From Moellerella sp963519845 (GTDB lineage Bacteria; Pseudomonadota; Gammaproteobacteria; Enterobacterales; Enterobacteriaceae): a stretch of 64,000 nt of DNA. Made by a program: the position numbers and the translations under genes. The stretch covers positions 1-64,000 of the forward strand of contig CAUQNX010000017.1 in assembly GCA_963519845.1 (NCBI GenBank). The letters run 5' to 3'. The notes under the pieces were generated by a model. The model saw nothing but the letters and a program-made list of their open reading frames with translations, was not told where the DNA came from and searched no databases. Within the stretch, counting starts at the first letter, position 1. Each line of letters opens with the position of its first letter. Shown here piece after piece: positions 45,594 through 54,068 of the stretch.

Positions 45594-46558
45594 TACTCAA
45601 AAGCCTTTAAAAGTTCATCGGTAGGATTGTTAATGAAAATTTTACCGTTTTCTTCTGAAACATAACCGTTAGATACTGCTTCTCTATCAAACGATAAACG
45701 CCAATGTTTAGTTTTTCCTGTATATGTTGACAATGCTTTAATTGTTCTTTTATCGGGGATAAAGCCGTCAGAAATACCATCATCAGCATCTCCTAGCTTG
45801 TCTTTTAAAATTTGAGGATCCTCAGACCAAACTCTGTTCGCAAACGTTTCTAAAACAAATGGCTCACTATTATCGCTAACCTCTCTTAAGTAAGTTTGAG
45901 CTCGTTCAAAAAATACTGATTTAGACTCTAAGTCTAAATTTTGTTCCGTTGCAAATTCATTAAGAAATTCCACTAATCTTCTTGTTTCAGCTTTAGCAAA
46001 TAGTGCATCATTACAGGCTAAAAACTCTCTGAAGTAACCAGCAATATCCCCTTGCCCCTTAAGAAAACTGATATATCTATCTTCATTAGCTTGCCATGCT
46101 GTGAAATCTATACGGCCTGCAAATTTCAAATGTTCAATATCCAGCATTTCACTTTCCGTCATTGACCAATCTTTTGCTGTAAATGCGACCTTTTCAGACA
46201 AAATTGCAATCAGCATATAGTCATGTTCTTGGTCTTCATAGTGAGTAATAAATACCTTGCCTCCAGTAGCAAGCGATTGACTATTGATTTTACTCAATAG
46301 CACATTCATCATCCGCACACTAAGATTATGAAAATCGTTATCAGAAAAATAATCACGCAAAAGCTTTGGCATAGGGTAGCTATCTTCATCTGTGTCAAAT
46401 GAGCCAAACCCCTTACCCGCTCTACTTGTATATGCTTTCTTTAACGCTGCCAAAAAATTTAAATGAGCAGAATTTGGTTCAAATGGAGAAGGACTTAACT
46501 CGAGAGTACCGTCACCTTGTTGTTCTTTATTTAAGATATGATAAGTAATATGCTTCAT
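45593..46558 (-). CDS. NdpA/YejK-like nucleoid-associated protein
   Basis: A 321-residue protein resembling the 37-kDa nucleoid-associated (NdpA, YejK) family: long N-terminal region with a SARDFHNLSVRMMNVLL-type middle (FHNLSVRMMNVLLSKI), HYEDQEHDYMLIAILSEK, the IEHLKFAGRIDFTAW segment, and a C-terminal RDL/RLSFDREAV-like end. YejK itself binds nucleoid DNA. First gene of a two-gene operon with a membrane protein. This is not the housekeeping yejK context, so a specialised role, possibly phage defence, is inferred. Confidence 0.72.
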   Translation of the reverse strand: MKHITYHILNKEQQGDGTLELSPSPFEPNSAHLNFLAALKKAYTSRAGKGFGSFDTDEDSYPMPKLLRDYFSDNDFHNLSVRMMNVLLSKINSQSLATGGKVFITHYEDQEHDYMLIAILSEKVAFTAKDWSMTESEMLDIEHLKFAGRIDFTAWQANEDRYISFLKGQGDIAGYFREFLACNDALFAKAETRRLVEFLNEFATEQNLDLESKSVFFERAQTYLREVSDNSEPFVLETFANRVWSEDPQILKDKLGDADDGISDGFIPDKRTIKALSTYTGKTKHWRLSFDREAVSNGYVSEENGKIFINNPTDELLKAFE

Positions 46559-46867
46559 TTTCTTCTTATTAATTAAGTTGTTAGTTTTTTGTGTTGGATA
46601 ACAATTTTTCTATATTTATTTCATAATGATACAATATAAAACAAATCCTAAACATTGGTTTGTTATTCAAGTGTACACTAAACGATCAAAACTCGCTTCT
46701 AAGAAATCTGATTACATGCACGGTGTGGTTTTTCTCCACACCCCCGTTTACGGGCAGTAAGTAATAGCTAAATGCAAATTGCGTCTGTTAGGGGACGGCT
46801 GGTAAAGCCTTATAGGCGTATATTAAAACCTTTGCCATATACCGTGGATACTTATTTAAAAGTAAAG
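46559..46867. ncRNA. Structured non-coding region, possible C4/CI-type regulatory RNA
   Basis: 309 bp between two 3'/5' gene boundaries. At 46722-46742, GGTGTGG and CCACACC form a 7-bp hairpin. Directly after it CCCGT and ACGGG (46743-46754) form a second. P4-like elements keep a C4-type antisense RNA in this position beside the control genes, so an RNA is possible, but I cannot confirm the fold or strand. A 42-codon plus-strand frame (46772-46900) starting MQIASVRGRLVKP is also open and is not called. Confidence 0.35.
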
Positions 46868-47776
46868 TTAAGTAATACGTCCCGCGATCGCACAAATTAA
46901 CCGGTAATCAGTGATGTAGAAGGTTTCCGGGCTATCAGAGCTTTGCTCACCGATAAAGAAGACCCACGCCTTATCTTTTAATTTTTTTGTTTTAGCTTCC
47001 TGGGCCTCTGTCCGAACAGCTTCCAACTCTTTGCGTACCACCGTTCGCTTTGCTTTTGACCACCCAGCCCATTTTAAGTGAATCTGGTAACTTCGGGAAG
47101 GTTTATGCTTTCCAGATTCGTCTTCCGCCCACTCACCAGACAACGGAATGATCAGTTTTTCATCATATTCCGCAAATTTATTCCAGAGTAGCTCAGCATA
47201 AAAGATCTTTGGCTCTGGATAGGGCTGAATTTTACGTTCGAGCTTTTTAAACACCTCTGAGTAAGTTTTTCCCTTGATACTTGGAATGTTTAGTGACATT
47301 CTTCGATCATATGGGAAGCGGATAAAGGCACGGCAAATGTTGCGGATAGAATTAACTTGACGCCTAGATTGTCGTTCAGGTGAATTACCTTCTCCAGATG
47401 CGGAAGATACTGAACGCATCGAACTGGACTTGCTTCCATCACCAGCGATACCTAGTTCAACAACTGGGCGTTGTTCAATCAACTTTAATCCCGAGGGCAT
47501 TAAACCAGGAGCACTGTCCAGTATGTTACGAACACTCTCCTTCTGGCCCTGGCGAATTACTGTGCTTTCAGCATCGGCATCACATTCATGATGATGTTGA
47601 GTGTGGCGTTTCTTTTTAAAATAGGCTCTGACTTTTTTATCTTTTTCCCATGCGGCAGGATACATCGTTATACCACATCCCCAGCATATGTAACCTCCAG
47701 TATCAACGCTATCTAGCAGCCAAAGATCCTCTGCCTCAACAATCTCACGGGTACATTTATCACGAGCGGATTCCAT
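46868..47776 (-). CDS. Zinc-finger (CoiA-like N-terminal) island protein
   Basis: A 302-residue protein with an N-terminal C-x2-C ... H-x4-C type cluster: CWGC near residue 32, then an Arg/Lys-rich RAYFKKKRHTQHHHEC. This layout resembles the zinc ribbon of competence protein CoiA and related defence/transfer proteins. A Ser-rich linker (residues about 112-140) leads to a second domain (about 140-302) of unknown fold ending FYITDYRLICAIAGRIT. It is last in the minus-strand run YfjJ-like, AlpA, 168-residue protein. Function unknown. Confidence 0.6.
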   Translation of the reverse strand: MESARDKCTREIVEAEDLWLLDSVDTGGYICWGCGITMYPAAWEKDKKVRAYFKKKRHTQHHHECDADAESTVIRQGQKESVRNILDSAPGLMPSGLKLIEQRPVVELGIAGDGSKSSSMRSVSSASGEGNSPERQSRRQVNSIRNICRAFIRFPYDRRMSLNIPSIKGKTYSEVFKKLERKIQPYPEPKIFYAELLWNKFAEYDEKLIIPLSGEWAEDESGKHKPSRSYQIHLKWAGWSKAKRTVVRKELEAVRTEAQEAKTKKLKDKAWVFFIGEQSSDSPETFYITDYRLICAIAGRIT

Positions 47777-47845
47777 TACTTTCTCCTTTAAGCAGAATGC
47801 TTAAATAGCATACCACCTAAAATGGTGTACGGAATAATTAGGTCG

Positions 47846-48352
47846 CTACATCCATTCCACCAGCTGCTCTTCAGTTTTTATCTTCAAGGCATTCAGCCAA
47901 TCATCTAACGGAAAACCCAGCATCAAATCATACCAGCACAGCCACATCAGTTTGGGACGCAGCTCAGGGTTATTGAACTGGTTAAACAGGCTAATCAGTT
48001 TGTTGGCAAACGAACGTTGTCCAAGCCGCATGCATTCACTGAGTAAAATGCCCTCCAGCATCGGGTGGTAACGCAGTAGGCGGTTATCGACCTCTAGGCT
48101 CACATCCATATCAGATTGTACCGATAATGGCTCAGGGAGCGTTTTACCGTGTATTAAGCGGTATAGACATACAGGAACGACAGCGGGTGTGCTGCCGTTA
48201 TCAGGAAAGCGTATATCAGCCACCATAAGCTGGTGGCTATTCTTGATGAGGGGGTGGCACATTCCCTGACAAACCGCGAGTTTGGTAAAGCCATCCAGCC
48301 AGTGTTGGTAATGGCGTAGTAATGCCTCATGGCGGGCATGATACTTTTTCAT
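47846..48352 (-). CDS. Hypothetical P4-like island protein
   Basis: A 168-residue protein I do not recognise, starting MKKYHARHEALLRHYQHWLDG. It is helical, without membrane segments, and has a Trp-rich C-terminal part (LMWLCWYDLMLG, DDWLNALK). It lies 62 bp after AlpA and 69 bp before the zinc-finger gene on the same strand, so it belongs to the same transcript. Similar small genes accompany AlpA in other P4-type islands, which suggests an island replication or regulation role. Confidence 0.65.
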   Translation of the reverse strand: MKKYHARHEALLRHYQHWLDGFTKLAVCQGMCHPLIKNSHQLMVADIRFPDNGSTPAVVPVCLYRLIHGKTLPEPLSVQSDMDVSLEVDNRLLRYHPMLEGILLSECMRLGQRSFANKLISLFNQFNNPELRPKLMWLCWYDLMLGFPLDDWLNALKIKTEEQLVEWM

Positions 48353-48414
48353 AGTTGAATTTCCGATGTGATTTAGATGTTGCGGTTTGTACGGGAAGGG
48401 TAGTGATATGATGA

Positions 48415-48624
48415 CTAAGCTCTGGATTTGGCAATACGCTCCTGCAACCAGTTTTCAATCTCACTCTTCAACCAGCGAGAGCTTCGACCCAGTTTGATTG
48501 GTTTCGGAAACTCACCATCTTTGAGCAGTTTATAGAACCATTTGTCAGATAATCCGGTTAAATGAGTAATGAATTTTATATCAACAAATTGGTCATCTAA
48601 TAACGAAATAGATTGCGTAGGCAT
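48415..48624 (-). CDS. alpA: AlpA-family excisionase/regulator
   Basis: A 69-residue MerR-like helix-turn-helix protein: DQFVDIKFITHLTGLSDKWFYKLL then the wing FPKPIKLGRSSRWLKSEIENWL, the AlpA signature. In CP4-57 AlpA activates the excision integrase. The frame opens 72 bp earlier, but GAGG lies 8 bases before the ATG at 48624 and this gives the usual family length. Confidence 0.88.
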   Translation of the reverse strand: MPTQSISLLDDQFVDIKFITHLTGLSDKWFYKLLKDGEFPKPIKLGRSSRWLKSEIENWLQERIAKSRA

Positions 48625-48720
48625 ATTTAATCCTCTGTCTTTAAGTTTAAAGGCAGAAGGGATATCGAGAATGAAACAGGGATATCTCTTCTTCAAAAGA
48701 TATCCCCTTGTTGTAAAAAA

Positions 48721-49308
48721 CTACCGGCTACAGCCGAATGAACGCACACCATCTCCGTAATGTTTGGTGTGGTGTTTTGCTAAATACAGACAGCGTTCAT
48801 TTAATGCTGAAATTTGATTTTCAATTTCAGTTGAATTGGTATCCAGCCAATAAGTTGGATTTTCTGGAAAATGGACTAAATAACGATTTTGAGGATAATC
48901 AGTATTAATGGCACCACACCAAGCTTGCTGTATTAACATACCCAAACAGAGTTCATCCTGACCGTAGTTACCCAATCCTTTATAAATATCTTTATTGACT
49001 ATCAATAAGACATGATAGTGTTTTTTATTATTTATCTCTCCCACCTCCTTAACCCAAACATAATGTAAATTATTCACACACCGCCTTCCCCAAAAATGAG
49101 TTTTACGGATTAAGTCTGCTTGTATTTTTGCTTTTAAGGATTCTATAAATCGAGTGATGGCTTTCGAGTCATCAGAATGATTCATTGATGAATCAGGAAA
49201 ACGGAGATCCACTCGCATTGCACTAATGCGAGTATGGCAATTTAATGACTTTCGGATAACGGAATCTATTTTTTGAATGTATTCCTGATTGTATTGCTCA
49301 GTAGGCAT
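48721..49308 (-). CDS. YfjJ/YagK-type (inovirus Gp2-like) protein
   Basis: A 195-residue protein of the inovirus Gp2 / YagK-YfjJ C-terminal family: MRVDLRFPDSS, HFWGRRCVNNLHYVWVKEVG, KKHYHVLLIVNKD and the GYFxxx-like end CLYLAKHHTKHYGDGVRSFGCSR. The family resembles HUH-type replication initiators in its HYH motif (KHYHVL), and a replication role for the excised island is possible. First gene of the minus-strand control operon, upstream of AlpA. Confidence 0.78.
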   Translation of the reverse strand: MPTEQYNQEYIQKIDSVIRKSLNCHTRISAMRVDLRFPDSSMNHSDDSKAITRFIESLKAKIQADLIRKTHFWGRRCVNNLHYVWVKEVGEINNKKHYHVLLIVNKDIYKGLGNYGQDELCLGMLIQQAWCGAINTDYPQNRYLVHFPENPTYWLDTNSTEIENQISALNERCLYLAKHHTKHYGDGVRSFGCSR

Positions 49309-49752
49309 GTATTACTCCTTAAGGGGTTTAATGACATACCTAGTTTCAATGATGTAAAAAACAATTATTTATCTGGGATTAATGATAGGTGCATAGCCAC
49401 CTATCAGGATGAATACATAGTTATTTTATTGAGGATGAATATGGATAGGTTTTTTTAGTGACTGGGGTGACAAGGTAACAATATTCCCTTCTCTATAAAT
49501 ATATTACTACACCAACACTAGCCCTCTTTTTTTGAATCTGAAAGCCGTATGTTTATGCTGTTTTTCCTGAATATTTTTGTGGAAATTTACTCTGATATTA
49601 AAATGCCTATAAATCATGTGATTTATTGTAGCTCAGGTCACAGAAAATAGGATTATTCCCTACTATAGTTACTCTTAAAATACTACGTAAAATTATACGT
49701 TTTTAACTATCTAAAACACTACGTTTTTTTAAGTAGAAAATAGGATGATGGT
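49309..49752. promoter_or_regulatory. Divergent control region of island 1
   Basis: A 444-bp AT-rich gap between the divergent YfjJ-like gene and the 313-residue gene. It holds the 8-bp inverted repeat GATAGGTG/CACCTATC at 49384-49405, and the direct repeats listed separately. The arrangement suggests promoters for both directions and a regulator-binding cluster, possibly also the replication origin. No gene is visible. Confidence 0.45.
49642..49746 (+). repeat. Direct repeats upstream of the 313-residue gene
   Basis: AGAAAATAGGAT occurs twice, at 49642-49653 and 49735-49746, identical over 12 bp and 93 bp apart. Between them are repeated TACGT units (ACTACGT at 49682, ATACGT at 49695, ACTACGT at 49718). 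The second 12-mer overlaps the likely ribosome site of the following gene, so an autoregulatory operator is plausible. Confidence 0.5.
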
Positions 49753-50694
49753 ATGTTTTTTAAGGTTCCCGATGATTATTTAAAGTATAGATTGGAATAT
49801 ATCCAAAATTTTTATAATAGCAGAGCCAGTTTTATTAAATTTGTTCATGAAGATACTAATGTTATCACTATGGATAATAGCGTTATGGGATTCCAATTCA
49901 GATTGGAGGAGCTACTTAAAATTAATAAAAAATCACATAATGAAGGCAGTCCCTTTAATTTTAATTCAGCTACTTTTCATCCAGAAAGATATATAGACAT
50001 TAAGGAATTAGCATGGTTTAAAAAAGATAGATTAAGGTGGCTGGTTGCAAATTTAATATTATCAATCTACAGAATTTATAGATATGATGAAAATATAAAT
50101 TCATTAATAAATAATTTAAATATATCACCAGTGGATTTTTTTTATCACTCAGGGGAATCGATTAAGTATGATGAGCTAATCCTATTTATTGATATCATGG
50201 TTATTTTATGTGGTAAGGATAAAATAGAAAAAGAATTATTAAACAAAAAAGAGAGAATAGCAGATCTAGAGAAGAAATATCCTATTCCATTTAATTTTAT
50301 TCGAGATAGCAATGAACTTGATTGGTTGGCTCTTCGACTAGTTAAAGAGTCAATCTTTAATAATATAGATATTAATTATCTTTGTGAAATTATAAACAAA
50401 GAAACTATTGCATCAAATTTTGATTTTTGGGCGTTAAATAAAACCGAACCAGAAGTAAAGTTATTTTTATTAGAAACCAGAAAATCATTGAGCCAAAAAA
50501 GATTCAGAAATAAAGTAAAAGATAAAGAAGTATTAAATACTTATATCTCTAAACAGGCAAAGAGAAGACTAAAGTACTTAGCAAAAAAACACCAAATAAA
50601 CATAAATGAAGTATTGGAAATTTTTATTCTAGGTCACGATAAAAGAACTCAAAGTGAGAAGTTAATAGAGGCACTGGAAAGTACAATGGAATAA
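49753..50694 (+). CDS. Hypothetical protein with ribbon-helix-helix-like C-terminus
   Basis: A 313-residue Ile/Asn/Lys-rich protein with strongly AT-rich coding sequence, unlike the following genes. Residues 1-240 are helical with no recognised domain. Residues about 265-300 (LNTYISKQAKRRLKYLAKKH then INEVLEIFI) look like a ribbon-helix-helix DNA-binding unit. No signal or membrane segments. Upstream direct repeats may be its operator. Function unknown; a regulator or a defence gene are possibilities. Confidence 0.65.
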   Translation: MFFKVPDDYLKYRLEYIQNFYNSRASFIKFVHEDTNVITMDNSVMGFQFRLEELLKINKKSHNEGSPFNFNSATFHPERYIDIKELAWFKKDRLRWLVANLILSIYRIYRYDENINSLINNLNISPVDFFYHSGESIKYDELILFIDIMVILCGKDKIEKELLNKKERIADLEKKYPIPFNFIRDSNELDWLALRLVKESIFNNIDINYLCEIINKETIASNFDFWALNKTEPEVKLFLLETRKSLSQKRFRNKVKDKEVLNTYISKQAKRRLKYLAKKHQININEVLEIFILGHDKRTQSEKLIEALESTME

Positions 50695-50743
50695 TTTTCA
50701 GATATATATCATCACTGTGAACTTAGTCAATTAAGGCACACTG

Positions 50744-51607
50744 ATGAAGACATTAGAACCTCATTTATCCTTTCTACCGGAAAGGATAAGAGAACATTTT
50801 TTATCTCGATTTAACGCACTTGTTAACTACTCCCCCACTATCGGCCTGATGGGTAAAACCGGAGCCGGAAAATCCAGCCTGATTAACGCGTTGTTTCAAT
50901 CGCCCTTATCCCCCGTCAGCGATGTGTCGGGCTGTACCCGACAAGCCCAGCGTTTCACTATGACGATGGGTAAGCAGGCTATCACTTTCATTGATTTGCC
51001 CGGAGTGGGTGAAAGCCTTGAACGGGATCGCGAATACCACCAGCTTTACCGTGATATTTTGCCTGAGTTAGATCTCATCATCTGGGTGCTTAAAGCGGAT
51101 GATCGTGCATGGTCTGCGGATGAACAGTGTTATCGCTTTCTCACGGAGCAATGTGGCTACAAGTCCTCATGTTTCCTGTTTGTACTGAATCAAGCCGATA
51201 AGATAGAGCCCTGCCGTGAATGGAATGTTAAGTATCACCATCCATCCCCCAAGCAAGCGGCTAATTTGCGGCAAAAACAGGTCGCTGTCGTGAACGTTTT
51301 TAAGCCCGCTAACCCTGTCACCACAGTCTCTTCAGCCGAACACTATCAATTATCCCTGTTAGCAGAGCAGCTGATTATGGCGTTGCCGGTGCAGGCCAGC
51401 AGTGGTGTTGCCAGGCAACTGAATACACCTTACCGGACCGCGTCGGTTGAAGCCGCCGCTCGTAACGATTTTGGGCAGTGTATCAGTGATCTTGTGGATT
51501 CGCTGATCGATATTACCCCGTTACCAACGGTGGTGAAGAACACACTCAGTACCATCAAAAGTACCCTCGTTTCTGTCGCTAAATCGCTGTGGAGTTTCTT
51601 CTTTTAA
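50744..51607 (+). CDS. yfjP: YfjP-like GTPase
   Basis: A 287-residue Era/MMR_HSR1-type GTPase. G1 is GKTGAGKSS, G3 is DLPG, and G4 is NQAD; a Thr in SDVSGCTRQAQ supplies G2. The C-terminal end is amphipathic (STLVSVAKSLWSFFF). This matches YfjP/YkfA/YeeP proteins of E. coli CP4 islands, whose role is unknown. It starts the plus-strand block yfjP-ardB-yfjQ and is followed by a terminator before ardB. Confidence 0.88.
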   Translation: MKTLEPHLSFLPERIREHFLSRFNALVNYSPTIGLMGKTGAGKSSLINALFQSPLSPVSDVSGCTRQAQRFTMTMGKQAITFIDLPGVGESLERDREYHQLYRDILPELDLIIWVLKADDRAWSADEQCYRFLTEQCGYKSSCFLFVLNQADKIEPCREWNVKYHHPSPKQAANLRQKQVAVVNVFKPANPVTTVSSAEHYQLSLLAEQLIMALPVQASSGVARQLNTPYRTASVEAAARNDFGQCISDLVDSLIDITPLPTVVKNTLSTIKSTLVSVAKSLWSFFF

Positions 51608-51638
51608 TTTAGCCTATTAAATCCTTATTTATCACGTT

Positions 51639-51672
51639 AAGCGTCAGCCCTTTATTGGGTTGGCGCTTTTTT
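51639..51672 (+). terminator. Rho-independent terminator of the YfjP gene
   Basis: A 12-bp stem, AAGCGTCAGCCC with GGGTTGGCGCTT (two G-U pairs), around TTTATT, followed by six T residues. Confidence 0.85.
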
Positions 51673-51700
51673 GTTTTCTATATCTTCGGAGATCGACCTT

Positions 51701-52126
51701 ATGAATACTAACACTGAACATGCCATCGCCATGACCTTGGTGCCTGACGAGCAACGGTCTGATTTCTGGTTCAATCACTTCGGGAAAATCAAAGGATGGA
51801 CCACTTTCGAAGTGGTGACATTCACCACCATGGGGCAATTTTGTGAAGCTTATAACGGCGGCTGGTGGGAGTATTGCACGCTCTCCAATGGCGGTGCATT
51901 TATCTATCCAGATATCTCGGAAGAGACGCTGATGCTGTTCAACATACACAACGGTAATGAAGCTGAGGTCAGTTGTGAAGCCGCCGGGATTGTGGTGGGT
52001 CTGATCCTCTACAGCATCTGGTCATTTCAGACTGAGAGTGAACTGATGTGTGACCGTTTTTATCAGTTGCGTGTGTATGCCTTACAGCATGCTGAATCTG
52101 CCGCCATTTTCCATTTAATTGATTAA
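51701..52126 (+). CDS. ardB: Antirestriction protein, ArdB/KlcA family
   Basis: A 141-residue protein of the ArdB/KlcA/YfjX family, which protects incoming DNA from type I restriction without mimicking DNA. Family marks are FWFNHFGKI, the GWTTFEVVTFTTMGQFCEAYNGGWWEYC block and CEAAGIVVGLILYSIWSF. ATG 51701 has GGAG upstream; the earlier frame start is rejected. Followed 13 bp later by yfjQ. A type I restriction subunit lies in the adjoining island. Confidence 0.9.
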   Translation: MNTNTEHAIAMTLVPDEQRSDFWFNHFGKIKGWTTFEVVTFTTMGQFCEAYNGGWWEYCTLSNGGAFIYPDISEETLMLFNIHNGNEAEVSCEAAGIVVGLILYSIWSFQTESELMCDRFYQLRVYALQHAESAAIFHLID

Positions 52127-52139
52127 TCAGGAGTCTATC

Positions 52140-52976
52140 ATGAGCTTATTAGCTTCCCGCTTTGGTTCTGCCCACAGCATTCGTCGTGACCGTCCATTAA
52201 CGATTGAAGAATTACTCCGTACTGTCCCCAGTGTATTCTCAGAAGAGAAACACGACTCCAGAAGCAGCCGTTACACCTATATTCCGACCATCACGCTGCT
52301 GAGCAGCCTTCAACAGGAAGGTTTCTATCCGTTCTTTGCCTGCCAGACCCGTGTTCGTGATGTGAGTCGTCGCGAGCACACCAAGCACATGTTACGTCTT
52401 AGACGCCATGATCAAATTACAGGCATACAGGTGCCAGAAATTATTTTGCTCAACAGTCATGATGGCTCAAGCAGCTATCAAATGTTGCCGGGGCTCTTTA
52501 GAGCCGTTTGTGAGAACGGTTTAGTGTGCGGTGATGTATTGGGGGAAGTGCGGGTTCCCCATAAAGGGGATGTGGTGGGTAAAGTGATTGAAGGCGCTTA
52601 TGAGGTTCTGGATACCTTTGAGCAAGTGGCTGAAAAACGTGAAAGTATGCAGTCATTATTGTTACCGCCGCCTGTCCAGCAAGCCTTTGCACAGGCCGCG
52701 TTAACTTACCGCTTTGGTGAAGAACATCAGCCGGTAACACGGGAGCAAATATTGCAGCCACGCCGATGGGAAGATAAACCTGCCGATTTGTGGACGGTGT
52801 ATCAGCGTTTGCAGGAAAACCTGACCAAAGGCGGGCTATCCGGTCGCAATGCTACAGGTAAGCGCACGCATACCCGCGCCGTCAATGGTATCGATGGAGA
52901 CATCAAGTTAAATAAAGCCTTATGGGTGATGGCAGAGACCCTTTTTACCCAGTTGTCTCCCCGTCAACCCAATTAA
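52140..52976 (+). CDS. yfjQ: YfjQ-like DUF932 protein
   Basis: A 278-residue protein of the DUF932 family found in CP4-type islands and plasmids. It starts MSLLASRFGSAHSIRRDRPLT and has the YxPTITLL..., HTKHMLRLRR and LPGLFRAVCENGLVCGD blocks and the HTRAVNGIDGDIKLNKALW end. AGGAG is placed before the ATG at 52140. Role unknown. Co-transcribed with ardB. Confidence 0.88.
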   Translation: MSLLASRFGSAHSIRRDRPLTIEELLRTVPSVFSEEKHDSRSSRYTYIPTITLLSSLQQEGFYPFFACQTRVRDVSRREHTKHMLRLRRHDQITGIQVPEIILLNSHDGSSSYQMLPGLFRAVCENGLVCGDVLGEVRVPHKGDVVGKVIEGAYEVLDTFEQVAEKRESMQSLLLPPPVQQAFAQAALTYRFGEEHQPVTREQILQPRRWEDKPADLWTVYQRLQENLTKGGLSGRNATGKRTHTRAVNGIDGDIKLNKALWVMAETLFTQLSPRQPN

Positions 52977-53187
52977 TTTCAGTCCTTTGACAGGTTGTGT
53001 CAGCGCTTTTCACTGGTTGATTTCGACGGATAGCCTTATCTCTTCGTTTATCAATACGTTACACTAGCGATCTTATTACTTGATTATAAAAGAAAATTTT
53101 CACCAACGGACATAACCTGTCACCCACCTAAGTTAAACTCCGCGTATCTTTTATTGTATTACCTCTTGAGCTCAGGAAAGCATCACT

Positions 53188-53895
53188 ATGCTTCAGACAC
53201 ACCGAAAATATGACCGGATGGCGGTCAGGCTGTCGTCATTGATTTCCCGGTTGATGGCAGGCGAAAGTCTGGCGTTATCTGCATTGGCTGAGGAATTTGA
53301 GGTTTCTTACCGTACTCTGCGAAGAGACCTTCGGGAACGGCTGGCCTATCTGGATATTGAGTATCAGAACGGTGTTTATCGGCAGCATCCTGATACGTTG
53401 AAAGCCTACCGTGATAAAGATGTGCTGACCTTTGTCCGGCAGACCGGAATGACCCGCATCTTTCCGGGATTGGACAGCCGCCTGCTTGGATTGCTGTTAT
53501 CACAGCGGCAAAATGCCCCCTGTATTATCTGGCACCATGCCCACCGGACATCTGCTGAACACTCCGATAATTTCTATCAGCTTATCTATGCCATCACCTG
53601 CCACCAGCAAGTGGTGGTGTTAACTCCAGAACAACGCTTCAGCCCGCTGATGCCGTATCAGTTTATTTACCGTGAAGGTCAATGGTATCTGATAGCAGAG
53701 TGCCATCAACAGATACAGGTTATTTTACTTGATGAGATCCATCAGGTTCAGTTGCTGTCCACCACCTTTAAGCCTCGTGACGAGATTTTTCATCTCTCCC
53801 ATCAAAACAGTTTTATTGCAGCATTACCGCATTTTCGGCTGTTACGACAGTTAGCTGTGCCATTAAGTCAATCCTCACAAAGGAGTCACCCATGA
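53188..53895 (+). CDS. yfjR: YfjR-like HTH/WYL-type regulator
   Basis: A 235-residue predicted transcription factor. An N-terminal DeoR-like winged helix (LSALAEEFEVSYRTLRRDLRERL, residues about 31-53) precedes a WYL-like ligand domain (LMPYQFIYREGQWYLIAECH, about 151-170). It matches YfjR of E. coli CP4-57. WYL proteins often control mobile-element or defence genes. It overlaps the 49-residue zinc-ribbon gene by 4 bp (ATGA). Confidence 0.85.
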   Translation: MLQTHRKYDRMAVRLSSLISRLMAGESLALSALAEEFEVSYRTLRRDLRERLAYLDIEYQNGVYRQHPDTLKAYRDKDVLTFVRQTGMTRIFPGLDSRLLGLLLSQRQNAPCIIWHHAHRTSAEHSDNFYQLIYAITCHQQVVVLTPEQRFSPLMPYQFIYREGQWYLIAECHQQIQVILLDEIHQVQLLSTTFKPRDEIFHLSHQNSFIAALPHFRLLRQLAVPLSQSSQRSHP

Positions 53896-54041
53896 CCATC
53901 AGTTTCATTTGCCTGCCCGCCCACAAGCCCCATCAGTCCTGTCCTCATTGTGGCGCTTCCGAAGACATCATTCCGTGGGGAAAAGGCTGGATGTGTCGTG
54001 ACTGCGGCTATGAGTGGGATACCCCACATTCCGAACGCTAA
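53892..54041 (+). CDS. 49-residue zinc-ribbon protein
   Basis: A small protein, MTISFICLPAHKPHQSCPHCG and onward, with two CxxC knuckles (CPHCG and CRDCG) spaced 20 residues apart, making a likely zinc ribbon. It overlaps the YfjR stop by 4 bp (ATGA) and follows an AGGAG site, so it is translated with YfjR and may modulate it or RNA polymerase. It is too short for most automatic callers. Function unknown. Confidence 0.72.
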   Translation: MTISFICLPAHKPHQSCPHCGASEDIIPWGKGWMCRDCGYEWDTPHSER

Positions 54042-54068
54042 ATTTCAACATCGCTAAACAGGATAAAC

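Noticed and set aside
44415..46558. Calling the NdpA-like/membrane pair a Kiwa system
   Set aside because: Layout is similar, but neither protein shows KwaA or KwaB (DUF4868) features that I can recognise.
46772..46900. 42-codon plus-strand frame beginning MQIASVRGRLVKP
   Set aside because: Overlaps the end of the zinc-finger gene and lacks a clear ribosome site. It could be a P4-type small gene but cannot be supported.
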